Source: Lachnospiraceae bacterium MD308 (GTDB lineage Bacteria > Bacillota > Clostridia > Lachnospirales > Lachnospiraceae). From it: a stretch of 64,000 nucleotides of DNA. Shown in pieces: positions 27,787 to 36,387 of this stretch. The notes under the pieces were generated by a model. That model was not told the origin of the DNA and ran no database searches. It was given only the letters and a program-made list of their open reading frames with translations. The translations under genes and the position numbers were made by a program. The first letter of the stretch is position 1. Each line of letters starts with the position of its first letter. The stretch lies in assembly GCA_010206225.2 (NCBI GenBank), contig VIQU02000023.1, positions 1 to 64,000 on the forward strand, read 5' to 3'.

Positions 27787-28018
27787 AGTAAAAACCTCCT
27801 AATCTAAAATATTATAAAGCTTAAAAGTCAAAAAGTGGTCAAATTCTTACTTTTTTCGAATATCAACAGGCTTTTGTGTATCTTTCAGAATAAGCCATAT
27901 CCGATAGATGTTTATTGCGCCCTCAATCTGATTTTTTTAGATATCCGTCGTACCCACCGAAGTGATACGTTCTATTTTTTCGCTTTCCTGTGCTGCCATA
28001 TATTCAAACATATCTGAC

Positions 28019-28340
28019 TACCCAACGTAACCGTAGATAGAGTTGCTCCCGACTGGATAGCTCTGCTGTTTGCAGGAATCCTCAGAGTTGCCCTCCACGG
28101 TATAGACCGTTCCATTCTCGCATTTCTCCACGATTCCCACATGGTCGATTGAGCCGTCATTTCCTCAATCAAAGAAAAGGAGATCGCCTGTCGGCGGCTC
28201 ATAGTTCTTGTCCTGTCATTGCCCTTTGCCCTTGAACCAGTTCACGCCGTCCGAGCAGAGGGAGAATTTCGGGATGATGCCGCTTTCCAGATAGCCGCAC
28301 TGGTCGGCACACCACGATGCGAAGGTTGTCGAGGATGTGT
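28019..28340 (-). pseudogene. Remnant of a CHAP-domain cell-wall hydrolase
   Basis: The minus strand reads ASWCADQCGYLESGIIPKF, then after a stop YEPPTGDLLFFD, another stop, and GSIDHVGIVEKCENGTVYTV plus EGNSEDSCKQQSYPVGS. This is the end of a CHAP domain, closely parallel to the intact protein at 51409-53562 (EWCACFVSWCYNQ, DHVGLVIGTDGQRVYTVEGN). Two in-frame stops make it dead. It is a relic of an earlier conjugative element. Confidence 0.8.
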
Positions 28341-28590
28341 TTGAGCCGCTTGTGGAAAGGGAGCTGTGGGAGAGGGCAGAGAAGATTTGTGTAGGCTCTT
28401 GCATGGAATACCGCAAGATCGGCAGGCAGGGATGCACGCCACACCGTATCTACGAACAGGATTTGCATGATGCGGTCTTAAAGGGCATACGGGAGTGGGC
28501 GATGTCCGCAAGGTTGACGGTGAGAAAGTCCAGTCTATCGAAATTCATTACCGTTTCATCGGCAGTCTGTCGGATGGGGCGGGCAAATAA
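28337..28590 (+). pseudogene. Remnant of a large serine recombinase
   Basis: Plus-strand sequence FEPLVERELWERAEKIC and RKIGRQGCTPHRIYEQDLHD, then after a frameshift near 28510 VDGEKVQSIEIHYRFIGSLS. Together these are the C-terminal end of a TnpX/TndX-like site-specific recombinase. The N-terminal catalytic domain is absent. It abuts the CHAP remnant head to head, marking a recombination scar. Confidence 0.65.
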
Positions 28591-28808
28591 CAATTCTTAA
28601 ATAAAAATCCCAATTTACGGAACAATTCCGCTGTAAATATCACTTTATTCGGTGTTTACAGGAATAAAAATAACTGTAAAAAGAAAGCCGGCAGGGCATC
28701 CGTTTTGAAAAAACTGCGGCAGAAGCAGGCAGGGATCGCGAAGCGGAGCGGAAAGCCCGCACAGCAGATGGAAGCTGCGGCGGATATGAGCTGCTTCCTG
28801 TAAATGAA

Positions 28809-28973
28809 TTACGCGCTGTTAATGATATCCGTTATTTTAGAGATATGTTCCTGGAGGAACTCAATCATTTCTTTCTTCTCCTCAATCAGTTTTCTTTGAA
28901 GCCGCAGTTCCCGTTCCTGCCCTGCAAGCAGTTCATCACGCAGGGCAATCTCTTTCTTTAAATCTGAACTCAT
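28809..28973 (-). CDS. Small coiled-coil protein
   Basis: 54 residues, MSSDLKKEIALRDELLAGQE onward, a single uninterrupted amphipathic helix ending DIINSA. Ribosome site GAAAGAGAGG lies 10 bases before the ATG. The strict heptads suggest a dimer. It stands alone between the mobile-element scars and the exporter operon. Function unknown; small size keeps confidence moderate. Confidence 0.5.
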   Translation of the reverse strand: MSSDLKKEIALRDELLAGQERELRLQRKLIEEKKEMIEFLQEHISKITDIINSA

Positions 28974-29213
28974 GGCATACCCTCTCTTTCCAGTAATAGT
29001 ATATCAGAAAGCTGCAAAACTGGCTAATCCGTGGAAATATTTATATGGGCAATTTGACTATGGATAAGTTCTTTTTTTGAAGCAGACAGGAGGATAAAAG
29101 AAATAGTAGAGGACTGCATTTATAGAAAAATGCCTGTTTTTGTGGAGATTTCTATGAGAAAAAGAGTTGGCTGGATATATGCTGCCATAATTAAAATATC
29201 CATTAAATAAATA
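28974..29213. other. Intergenic region without a gene
   Basis: AT-rich spacer between the small coiled-coil gene (leftward) and the exporter promoter (rightward). It presumably carries the promoter of the coiled-coil gene. I see no open frame with a ribosome site and no repeat worth naming. Confidence 0.3.
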
Positions 29214-29242
29214 TTGACACTGGAAAAGTTATGAGTTAATAT
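29214..29242 (+). promoter_or_regulatory. Strong promoter upstream of the exporter leader
   Basis: TTGACA at 29214-29219, 17-nt spacer, TAATAT at 29237-29242. Transcription would begin near 29249, leaving a leader of about 440 nt before the ATPase gene. Confidence 0.65.
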
Positions 29243-29277
29243 AGACTCATATTTTAAAGAAAAGGTAGATGTGCTAT

Positions 29278-29313
29278 ATGTTGGTGGTATCTGTAATGAC
29301 AAAGAACAACTAA
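29278..29313 (+). CDS. Candidate 11-residue leader peptide
   Basis: ATG with AAAGG twelve bases upstream, reading MLVVSVMTKNN and a TAA at 29311-29313. It lies about 30 bases into the predicted transcript. Short hydrophobic leader peptides in this position, followed by rearranging hairpins, are the pattern of antibiotic-responsive attenuators such as those before tet and erm genes. Too short to be sure from sequence alone. Confidence 0.45.
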   Translation: MLVVSVMTKNN

Positions 29314-29473
29314 ATTTAATAAAGAGGGTAAGCACTGCGAGTGATAAGCGCTAAGGATAGTGTTTTATTTGTGGTACCCTTTTCAGCATTATTGAATGCT
29401 GGTTGTTTCTGCCTTACAGAATACTGCATACACTGGGAATGATTGTCTTGTTTTGATGAATGAGAAAAAGGAA

Positions 29474-29501
29474 AGTATGGCTGTAGCGGTCATGCTTTTT
29501 T
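29474..29501 (+). terminator. Leader terminator candidate 1
   Basis: A GTATGGCTG arm pairs with CGGTCATGC through several G-U pairs and is followed by a T7 run. It sits inside the exporter leader, so it would act as an attenuator rather than end a gene. Confidence 0.4.
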
Positions 29502-29603
29502 TGTTTTAGACCAACTATGAAATGGAGCGCAGGTTTTAAGACATTGCGGGTATCCTTTCATGGAAGGCCTTGTTTTGCTACATCAATTTGAGACATATGG
29601 ATT

Positions 29604-29647
29604 CGTGGTTTCAGTCTGTTTATGACAGGCAGAAACCACGTTTTTTT
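29604..29647 (+). terminator. Leader terminator 2, upstream of the exporter ATPase
   Basis: CGTGGTTTC pairs with GAAACCACG and is followed by T7. A textbook intrinsic terminator only 42 bases before the ATPase start and with no gene between it and the upstream promoter, which points to transcription attenuation. Confidence 0.75.
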
Positions 29648-29688
29648 GTGTCTTGAACGAAAATATATTTCATTTGGAGGTTTTAAAC

Positions 29689-30660
29689 ATGAAGATGATA
29701 CAGACAGAAAATATTACGAAAAAGTATAAACGGTATAAGAAGCAGGAGGGAGTGACAGGAAGTATTAAGGGTCTGTTCCATAGAGAATATGAAGAAAAAA
29801 TTGCGGTAGATGCATTTAACATGGATGTGGATGAGGGTGAGTTTATAGGATTGATTGGACCGAATGGAGCGGGTAAAACTACCTTGGTGAAGATGCTGAC
29901 TGGTATTATTGCGCCAACAGGCGGCGAAATTCAGGTCATGGGATTTTATCCGAATAAGCTGGAGAAGGCATTTAAGCGTCAATATGCGGTAGTTATGGGA
30001 CAGAAGAGTCAGTTGTTTTTTGAGCTGACAGCGGAGGATACACTAAGACTGTTTAAAGAAATATATCGTATTCCAGAAGACGAGTACAGGAAAAATAAGA
30101 ACTTTTTTGTGGAGCTGTTTCAGGTGCAGGAGCTTATGGATGTACAGGTAAGGACATTATCATTAGGAGAAAGGATGAAAATGGAATTGATTGTTGCATT
30201 GCTTCATAATCCCAAAATACTGTTTTTAGACGAGCCGACAATTGGACTGGATGCTGTGGCAAGTAAACAGATTCGGACTTTCCTGAAAAATATAAATGAA
30301 TCGAGAGGGACGACCATTCTGCTGACTTCACATTATATGGAGGACATCAAGGCATTATGCAAACGCTCTATTGTAGTAAATTACGGCAGAAAAATATATG
30401 ACGGCGATACGGATATGTTATTTGAACAATACCAGAAGAGCAGGAAAATGACGATATATTTTGAGCACAGCGTAGAGCCTGATGTCCCGGAATATTGCAG
30501 GATATTAGAAAAAACAAATGACAAACTGGTACTTGAAATACCAAAACAAAATACAGAAAGAGTCCTGGAATCGTATATCGGTCATTATCCGATCCGGGAT
30601 ATTGGAATTGAGGAAGAAGAAATAGGCTCTGTAGTAGAGCGTATCTATAAGGGGGTGTAA
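29689..30660 (+). CDS. ABC exporter ATP-binding protein (COG4586-like)
   Basis: 323 residues from the ATG at 29689 (TTGGAGG). An N-terminal extension with basic residues (KYKRYKKQEGVTGSIKGLF) precedes the ATPase core, as in the COG4586 group. Walker A GPNGAGKTT, signature LSLGERMKMEL, Walker B ILFLDEPTIGLD and H-loop TSHYM are intact. It normally works with two permeases. The first follows after 3 nt but is cut by the ICE, so the transporter is disrupted here unless the ICE excises. Confidence 0.9.
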   Translation: MKMIQTENITKKYKRYKKQEGVTGSIKGLFHREYEEKIAVDAFNMDVDEGEFIGLIGPNGAGKTTLVKMLTGIIAPTGGEIQVMGFYPNKLEKAFKRQYAVVMGQKSQLFFELTAEDTLRLFKEIYRIPEDEYRKNKNFFVELFQVQELMDVQVRTLSLGERMKMELIVALLHNPKILFLDEPTIGLDAVASKQIRTFLKNINESRGTTILLTSHYMEDIKALCKRSIVVNYGRKIYDGDTDMLFEQYQKSRKMTIYFEHSVEPDVPEYCRILEKTNDKLVLEIPKQNTERVLESYIGHYPIRDIGIEEEEIGSVVERIYKGV

Positions 30661-30663
30661 AAC

Positions 30664-31224
30664 ATGAAGAAATATTTGGAAATTGCCAGGGCATATATGA
30701 AAGCGCAGTTGATCTGGAGAGCAGATGTATTTATTGATGTGATTCTGTCAGTGGCTAAGATATTGTTTGCATGGATCTTATGGAGTATTTTGTTTGAAGG
30801 AAAAGAGCAGATAGCAGGATTGGAATTTCACACCATGATTTCCTACTATATCATAAGTTCCTATCTATTCCAGATGGAAAAGTCTGCTGAAATCAGCCAG
30901 CAGATGACGGGGATGTTGAGAAACGGCACTTTTTCAAAATATATGGTGATACCAGTACAGACACAGGGCTATTTTGTGGCGATGGAGGTCGGGAAGCTTG
31001 CATTTTCTTCAGGTATTGGCTTTTTAGCAACGGTTCTGTGGTTTTGTTTGTTCAGGATTTCCATTGTACATACAGTCAATTGGAAGATATTGCTGTGCGG
31101 AATGATCATGGTTGTTTTAGGTCTGCTGTTTATGGCTTTGCTCAATTATTTCCTTGGGATTTTAACTTTAAAATTATGGGTGAATTTAGATTATCTCTTT
31201 AGAAGTTCTTATATGTCGGTATAG
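30664..31224 (+). pseudogene. ABC exporter permease truncated by the ICE
   Basis: 186 residues of an ABC-2-like permease (COG4587-like) with an N-terminal helix (about 20-45) and three more in 55-185. It runs normally to WVNLDYLFRSSYMSV and then stops at the element boundary; family members continue for about 80 residues and are followed by a second permease. The missing parts should lie beyond the right end of the element, outside this window. Confidence 0.8.
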
Positions 31225-31310
31225 CCCGTATTTTCGGGCTTTCCCGGCATTTTAGATATGGGGAGAAGTTCTCATATATCCTCAAAACCTTTTAGGTTTT
31301 CCCTCTCAAT

Positions 31311-31334
31311 GGTAGTAAAAAAAGTAGTAAATTC
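31311..31334 (-). promoter_or_regulatory. Arm-type integrase binding repeats (DR2-like)
   Basis: Two direct repeats, GTAGTAAAA at 31312-31320 and AAGTAGTAAATTC at 31322-31334, lie between the int stop and the element end. The second matches the known Tn916 Int arm site (GAGTAGTAAATTC) at 12 of 13 positions. They mark the int-proximal end as a working att arm. Confidence 0.7.
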
Positions 31335-31343
31335 TGCTGGCGG

Positions 31344-32537
31344 CTATGCAATCAGCCTTTCCATTTCAGCCCTTGCGGAAGCGAAAGTTGCGTGTGCGTA
31401 ATAGTTCAGTGTCATGGTGATATTGGAGTGTCCCATGATATACTGTAACGCTTTCGGGTTCATTCCGGCATTGGCTAAGTTGGTACAGAACGTATGGCGT
31501 AGGGTGTGGGGTGTCATTACTTTGGGTAAGGTTTCCTCGTGGCTCTTGTTGTACTTTTTTGTAAGCCCCCGAAACATGGTAGCATAATTCACATTCGTTT
31601 TCGGGCAACCGTCCCGGTTGAGGAAAAGGAAATTGCTGTAACCGTCAATCGTGGTCGCTTTCGCTCCCCTGCGGTTCTCCAACACGCGCCCCAACGCTTC
31701 ATACACTTTTTCACTCATTGGGATTTGTCTGATACCGCTTTGCGTTTTGGGCTTCTCTATGTAGTAGCCTGTTTCCGCGCTCCTTAAAAGCTGGTGGTCT
31801 ACATTGATTACCCGGTTTTCAAAGTCAAGGTCGGTTTCAGTTAGCCCGCAGAGTTCGGAAATCCTAAGCCCCGTTCCCAGCAGTATGATAACCTCGTCAC
31901 GGTATTTCTGATAGACGCTATCACTTTGCATAAAAGATAAAAGGCTTTCTTCCTGTTCCGCTGTGAGGGGTACTTTTGGCTCTGTGTCGTCCTCGATCAC
32001 GGTGTTGAGCTGGAAGTCAAAGGGGTTCTTCCTTATACAGTCGTCCTGTATCGCTGTGTAAAAAGCAGCTTTCAGAGAACGCTTGTCGTTGCTTATGGTC
32101 TTATAGGATATTCCCTTTTCTTTCATGCGCAACGCCCATTCTTTCGCGTCGGACAGCTTCACACTGTCAATAGGGCAGGAACCAAGTTTATCCGCTTCCA
32201 GCAGCTTCATCAGCCGTTCGCGCCCCTTTGTGGTGTTATGCCTTACATTCCCCCGGTGGCGGTTCTGCTTTGCGTAAAGCTTGCAGACAGTCATTTTCTT
32301 TCCGATTGTGTCTATCCCGTCGTCAAGGTCTTTCTGTATCTCTTTTTCCTTTTCTCTAAGGGATATGTCGTCACGCTTCCCGGCTGGGGTCTTGTCCGTA
32401 GGCACTAACTTCCACGCATAGACAAATTGCACTTTACCAAAAGTATCGGTATATTTATAAGCATATCTCCCGTCTTTTCTCTGGCTCTCTCCCGAACGCA
32501 AAATGCGGTTTCTATTGTCCCGTCTTTTCTCCGACAT
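31344..32537 (-). CDS. int: Tyrosine recombinase, Tn916-type integrase
   Basis: 397 residues from the ATG at 32537 (GGAAAGGAG); the start MSEKRRDNRNRILRSGESQR matches Tn916 Int and rules out the longer ORF. N-terminal arm-binding domain (1-70), core-binding SAM-like domain (about 80-180) and catalytic domain. The catalytic set is visible: R in GTGLRISELCG, HTLRHTF, and GHSNITMTLNYYAH carrying the Tyr. It catalyses excision and integration of the element, with Xis next door. Confidence 0.96.
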   Translation of the reverse strand: MSEKRRDNRNRILRSGESQRKDGRYAYKYTDTFGKVQFVYAWKLVPTDKTPAGKRDDISLREKEKEIQKDLDDGIDTIGKKMTVCKLYAKQNRHRGNVRHNTTKGRERLMKLLEADKLGSCPIDSVKLSDAKEWALRMKEKGISYKTISNDKRSLKAAFYTAIQDDCIRKNPFDFQLNTVIEDDTEPKVPLTAEQEESLLSFMQSDSVYQKYRDEVIILLGTGLRISELCGLTETDLDFENRVINVDHQLLRSAETGYYIEKPKTQSGIRQIPMSEKVYEALGRVLENRRGAKATTIDGYSNFLFLNRDGCPKTNVNYATMFRGLTKKYNKSHEETLPKVMTPHTLRHTFCTNLANAGMNPKALQYIMGHSNITMTLNYYAHATFASARAEMERLIA

Positions 32538-32626
32538 TGTTTTTGCTCCTTTCCGTGTCGGAAAGAGCCTTGATATGCCTACATTTATTATAGCATATTC
32601 AAGGCTCTTTTTCACTATCTTTTTCG

Positions 32627-32830
32627 CTAAATCGCGTCCAGTGTATCAATGACTTTTTCAAACTGTTTCCTCTTGATCTGAATACGGTTGCCGTTCAAGA
32701 TCACCCAGCCCGCCGTGGGATTTTCTTCTGCAAGTTTCCGCAGCTTGTTTTCCCCAATGCGGAAATATTTTGACGCTTCCTCAATGGTAAGCGTGTACTT
32801 TTCCCAAATAGGCACATCAGCATTGTTCAT
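32627..32830 (-). CDS. xis: Excisionase, Tn916 type
   Basis: 67 residues, [20 protein letters not shown] onward, nearly the same as Tn916 Xis in length and sequence. A MerR-like winged helix ([20 protein letters not shown]) and a basic strand ([17 protein letters not shown]). GGGGGA lies upstream. It bends att DNA and steers Int to excision. Gap to int is 89 bases, as in Tn916. Confidence 0.96.
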   Translation of the reverse strand: MNNADVPIWEKYTLTIEEASKYFRIGENKLRKLAEENPTAGWVILNGNRIQIKRKQFEKVIDTLDAI

Positions 32831-33267
32831 TCTATAAGTCCCCCTTTCAAACATGGGTAAAAGGTTAATAGTTATAAAGGGGCTGTGATCGGACGGTTAG
32901 CAGCATAACCTCACGGGAGTTTCACCCCTGCATGGTTCTCATGCAGCCCTACCCATTGCCTGCGACGCTTTGAACGCTCGGACTGTGGCGATAAGGGAGT
33001 ATCATTATATATTCTGCGCTGTCGTCGCCCGCAAGCTGCTAAACTTGCTCCCCGGCGTGGTGTTGGTCGCTCGGCTGTCCCGGCAGGGAAAGAAAACCCC
33101 GCCGGATAGCGTCGTGGCGCACCCGCCGTATGGCTCGGCGCAAAAGGGACGTATCCGATCTGCCCTATGCTGCGCCGCCGTTATCTTGCGCCGCTTTCTT
33201 TGTCAAGGTTCAAAAAGCTCTGATGTGCCGCACCTACGGAAAGGGGAACATAGGCAGCGGCTTTACA
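32831..33267. other. Non-coding regulatory stretch upstream of xis
   Basis: About 440 GC-rich bases between xis and the ORF8-like gene. The plus strand is open across most of it (32970-33521) but with no ribosome site, and the frame runs into the opposite gene, so I treat it as non-coding. A minus-strand TTGACA at 33201-33206 with a weak -10 at 33178-33183 could drive xis-int. A short pairing GCATGGTTCTCATGC (about 32931-32945) lies before xis. Confidence 0.4.
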
Positions 33268-33519
33268 TCAAAACTGGAAGTCCAAGACAGCCCGTATCAA
33301 CCTTGAACGCAAACGGTCGCGTATGTCCTCGTCAATTCCGAAATATGTATTTCCGCGTTCGTCACGGTATTTTCGGACAGACAGGGCGGCAATCTGTGCG
33401 TCGTAGTTCTGCAACACAATCTTCATTGCGTCCGGGTCGCCTTTGGTCGCGGCAACAATTACCGGGTAAGGTAACAAGCCGCGCTCGTCAAAATCGCTGT
33501 CAAATTTCTTCGTCGTCAT
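33268..33519 (-). CDS. Conjugative transposon helix-turn-helix protein (Tn916 ORF8-like)
   Basis: 83 residues (MTTKKFDSDFDERGLLPYPV, then PDAMKIVLQNYDAQIAALS). This is the small helix-turn-helix protein that sits beside the sigma-like gene in nearly all Tn916-family elements. It resembles the N-terminal part of sigma region 2 and acts with the next protein. It overlaps the sigma-like gene's 3' end by 20 bases. Confidence 0.88.
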   Translation of the reverse strand: MTTKKFDSDFDERGLLPYPVIVAATKGDPDAMKIVLQNYDAQIAALSVRKYRDERGNTYFGIDEDIRDRLRSRLIRAVLDFQF

Positions 33520-33943
33520 AAGCGCGTTCCTCCAAATAGCGTTTTAGCAGCTCAAAAGAGCTTGTCCTGCGATACTGTACTGTGCTTCTTGAAATGTTGA
33601 GGAGTTTTGCAATGTCGTTATCAGTCATGCCCTCGAAATAGTACAGCAGGACGGCGTTACGTTTTTCTTCCGGCAAAGTGCGGAGTGCTTCGGCTAACAG
33701 CTTCGGCGTAATTCTTTTACCCGCCACGCAGATTGAATTGTCAGCGTATTCCTTGACAAAATAGCGGTCAACGGTATAAAGCTGGCTTTCTTCCTGTGGG
33801 GATAGGCTTGATAACGTAACTTCACGCAGTTGGTGTCGTCTTACGTCGCGGTGGGCGTTGCTGGCTTCACATTTAATGGCTTTCTTGCAAAAGCTATTAA
33901 AAGCGCAGCGGATTTCCCATTCGGTACGATTAGGCTCATTCAT
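33500..33943 (-). CDS. Sigma-70-like regulatory factor of the conjugative element
   Basis: 147 residues from the ATG at 33943, where GAAAGGAGGTGAG gives a clear start; the longer ORF is not used. Contains a region-4-like HTH (LPEEKRNAVLLYYFEGMTDN and DIAKLLNISRSTVQYRR). Homologues (Tn916 ORF7) activate the transfer regulation circuit. Followed by the ORF8-like gene with overlap, so the two are coupled. Confidence 0.9.
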   Translation of the reverse strand: MNEPNRTEWEIRCAFNSFCKKAIKCEASNAHRDVRRHQLREVTLSSLSPQEESQLYTVDRYFVKEYADNSICVAGKRITPKLLAEALRTLPEEKRNAVLLYYFEGMTDNDIAKLLNISRSTVQYRRTSSFELLKRYLEERAYDDEEI

Positions 33944-34090
33944 GTTCTCACCTCCTTTCGCAGCCGCGAAAGCGGGTGATTTTTTATGACTTCCCCTTTC
34001 AGTACCCACACCACCGCTTTTTGAGAGTTGCCAAATGAAAACGGCAAACTTTTTTGTCGAAATTTTCAAAAAGTGCGTCTTAAAAAGCGC

Positions 34091-34119
34091 AAAAAAAACC
34101 GATTGCATAATGCAATCGG
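34091..34119 (-). terminator. Intrinsic terminator (leftward)
   Basis: CCGATTGCAT pairs perfectly with ATGCAATCGG around a single A, followed on the minus strand by U8. It separates the cargo cassette from the sigma-like gene. Confidence 0.85.
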
Positions 34120-34242
34120 GTAAAGAGGAATTATTAACACTTATATTGTGATGTGTGAAGGTAAAACCGTAGGCAAAAATGTTTTCTACGCTGGAGAAGA
34201 TTTTTTTAATTGTTCACCATAAGGCGATAGCCATAAAAGCAT

Positions 34243-34279
34243 AAAAAAGAACATGGCGATATTTCTCCAATACCGCCAT
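34243..34279 (-). terminator. Intrinsic terminator after the MATE gene (leftward)
   Basis: On the minus strand ATGGCGGTATT pairs with AATATCGCCAT around GGAGA, and a U6 run follows. It ends the cargo cassette transcript about 65 bases beyond the MATE stop. Confidence 0.75.
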
Positions 34280-34344
34280 ATCCTCAAAAAAAGGTAACTT
34301 TAATAAGCTCCATTACTTGAAAAGAAAACAGCGGCATAATTTTC

Positions 34345-35670
34345 TTATGAAATGGTTGTTTTCCTTTTCAGTTGAAGCATAGAAAAAAGCATTGCTGCGA
34401 TAGCTGCGCAAATATGACTAATCAATACAGCTATCCATATCCCGTTAAGCCCAAGTCCTAAATATGAAAAAAGATAAGCTAAAGGCATACGGACAATAAT
34501 GTAATAAAAAATCATTAGGAGCATACTTTTAGAGGGCTGCCCCAAACCGTTTAGCATACCGAGGAAGCAATTTGTTATGGTGTTCAATATGTAACCTATC
34601 CCCACGATCAGAAAATAACCGCTTACGATTGACGCTACATCAGAACTTCTTACAAATAGCATGGAAAGGTATTTTGAGCTGGAAACTATAATTGCAGAGA
34701 GCAGAAACAGAAATAGACTGCCATATTTCAAAGCACATTTCAGATAGTCTTTTACCCTGTCCGTCCTCTTTCCACCTACACATTGCCCGATAATTGTTGT
34801 TAGAACCATATTTAATGCCATTGCCGGATAAAATAATATGGTTTCCAGTTTTCCAGTAATTCCATAAGCCGCTATTGCTGTGATACTGTAAGAGCTGATA
34901 AGGGCAGTTAAAAAAGTAGTGCTGATTGCGGGTATGCTTTGCTGGACTATTGCCGGGACAGCCTTTTGTATAAGCGGTAAAATGAAAGCCTTGTCAAACA
35001 GGTTAAGCCGCATATTAAACAGTCTTTTTTTCTTGAGATAGCAAATCATAAATACCAAGCAAATACTTTGTGAAATTAAGGTCGCTATTGCAGCACCATG
35101 AAAACCAAAAAAATGAATAAAAATAGGGTCAAGAACCGCATTGAGTATCGTTGATACCAGCATGGAAATCATTTGAAACATTGCATTTCCAAAACTTCTT
35201 AGGACAGCAGTAAAATATAAGAATAAGTAAACAGCTAAATATCCCAAAAGATAAATTGATAAATAGTTATATGCCATTTCATAGGTTTCAGTAGGGGTAT
35301 TCATAATTTGCAAAATAGCTGGCAGGGATAATTCAAAAATAGCTGTCAAAATCAAAGAAAAAATAATTGCAACAGCAAACGAGGTAGCAATCAGACTTTC
35401 AATCTTTTTATTATCTTTGGAGCCGATTGCTTGTGATAGCAGTATAGAAATACCGTTTGTTGCCCCCATAGCAACAGAGGTTAAAAGCAGGATTAGCGGA
35501 GTTGAATTTGTGAGTGCCGCATAAGCTGTTTCCCCTAAAAGGTTTCCAATCCATAAACTGTCTACAAGGTTATAAGCCATATTAAGAAACATAGCCGCAA
35601 TCATTGGCAAAACCATTGCCATTAAACACTTTTTTGTATTTCCATTGATAAAATCAATTTTTCTTGTCAT
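34345..35670 (-). CDS. MATE-family multidrug efflux transporter
   Basis: 441 residues, twelve membrane helices in two halves. Typical MATE text: YNLVDSLWIGNLLGETAYAA near the start, GATNGISILLSQAIGSKDNK and AVLDPIFIHFFGFHGAAIAT in the N half, TTIIGQCVGGKRTDR at about 290. It exports drugs or metabolites by Na+ or H+ antiport across the cell membrane. It is the last gene of the TetR cassette, and a palindrome identical in core to the other cassette operators lies 16 bases before its ATG. AT-rich compared with the element backbone, so it is cargo. Confidence 0.92.
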   Translation of the reverse strand: MTRKIDFINGNTKKCLMAMVLPMIAAMFLNMAYNLVDSLWIGNLLGETAYAALTNSTPLILLLTSVAMGATNGISILLSQAIGSKDNKKIESLIATSFAVAIIFSLILTAIFELSLPAILQIMNTPTETYEMAYNYLSIYLLGYLAVYLFLYFTAVLRSFGNAMFQMISMLVSTILNAVLDPIFIHFFGFHGAAIATLISQSICLVFMICYLKKKRLFNMRLNLFDKAFILPLIQKAVPAIVQQSIPAISTTFLTALISSYSITAIAAYGITGKLETILFYPAMALNMVLTTIIGQCVGGKRTDRVKDYLKCALKYGSLFLFLLSAIIVSSSKYLSMLFVRSSDVASIVSGYFLIVGIGYILNTITNCFLGMLNGLGQPSKSMLLMIFYYIIVRMPLAYLFSYLGLGLNGIWIAVLISHICAAIAAMLFSMLQLKRKTTIS

Positions 35671-35685
35671 TGTTAAGTCCTTTCT

Positions 35686-35706
35686 AATGAATGAATATCA
35701 TTCATT
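35686..35706 (-). promoter_or_regulatory. TetR-cassette operator before the MATE gene
   Basis: Perfect inverted repeat: AATGAATGA, 3-nt centre, TCATTCATT. Core TGAATGA-N3-TCATTCA is shared with the sites at 36388-36404 and 37738-37760. Confidence 0.65.
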
Positions 35707-35757
35707 TATATACTATTTTTTTGGCTGCCGATAAGGGCAGCCATAGATTTACAGCAG

Positions 35758-36372
35758 TTACCAAATAAAAGGAATTAGTCGCCATGTGTGCGCACAATAA
35801 TTATCAAAGTCGCTTCCGAAGCGTAGCCGCAAGGCTCTTTCCTCAATTTGTATTCTTATTCCGTAACATACAAAGCAAATAATCAAAACTAATACTGGGG
35901 CTATTGCAGAACGAAAACAAAACGCTGTTCCTAATAGGCAAAGGATAGTTCCGACATAAGCCGGGTTGCGGACATAACGGTAAATTCCCGTTGTTACCAA
36001 GCCCTGTGTTGAATTTATTTTCACTGATAATGTAAAAGAGTGTTTTAATGTCCAAACTGCCCATGATCGCAATGTAGTTCCAAGTACCAGCAAAAACAGA
36101 CCTAAATAGAAAAAGCAATGTGGGATAAGTATTTCTCCTATCAGTTCTGTTATATAGCCACATCTAAAAAATGTGCTTATTGAAAAGCTGCTCCAACAAG
36201 CAAAAATTACAAGAAGTAAAGTTCCGCAATCCTTGTTGGATATTTGAGGTTTCTTTATCCAGCCTTTGAAGTTATATAACCATATAACTATTTCTGCTAT
36301 CATCATATAGGATATAGCATATATAAAATGATAATACTCTTGCATATTTACAAAACAGGTAGGGTCATTCAT
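35758..36372 (-). CDS. Isoprenylcysteine methyltransferase (ICMT)-like membrane methyltransferase
   Basis: 204 residues with four to five membrane helices. The C-terminal ICMT/PEMT signature is present: STQGLVTTGIYRYVRNPAYV, where the RNPxY motif binds SAM at the membrane face, and EERALRLRFGSDFDNYC. GAAAGGAG precedes the ATG. In bacteria these enzymes methylate lipids or small molecules; the substrate is unknown. Placed between TetR and MATE, it may modify the same compound the pump handles. Confidence 0.85.
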   Translation of the reverse strand: MNDPTCFVNMQEYYHFIYAISYMMIAEIVIWLYNFKGWIKKPQISNKDCGTLLLVIFACWSSFSISTFFRCGYITELIGEILIPHCFFYLGLFLLVLGTTLRSWAVWTLKHSFTLSVKINSTQGLVTTGIYRYVRNPAYVGTILCLLGTAFCFRSAIAPVLVLIICFVCYGIRIQIEERALRLRFGSDFDNYCAHTWRLIPFIW

Positions 36373-36387
36373 AAAATCTCCTTTCTT

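Noticed and set aside
29683-29982. 99-codon minus-strand frame in the exporter ATPase
   Set aside because: Shadow of a gene with complete ABC motifs.
31222-31262. AGCCCG-TATTTT-CGGGCT hairpin at the ICE left end as an attachment core
   Set aside because: Tn916-type core sites are short AT-rich coupling sequences; this is a GC stem and more likely a terminator-like structure. The other end would be needed to define att.
32970-33521. 183-codon plus-strand frame over the xis upstream region
   Set aside because: No ribosome site, very Arg/Ser-rich, and it runs through the ORF8-like gene on the other strand.
35700-35760. GGCTGCC-GGCAGCC hairpin between ICMT-like and MATE genes as a terminator
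   Set aside because: The run of identical bases lies on the wrong side for the leftward transcript, so it lacks the U tract needed.
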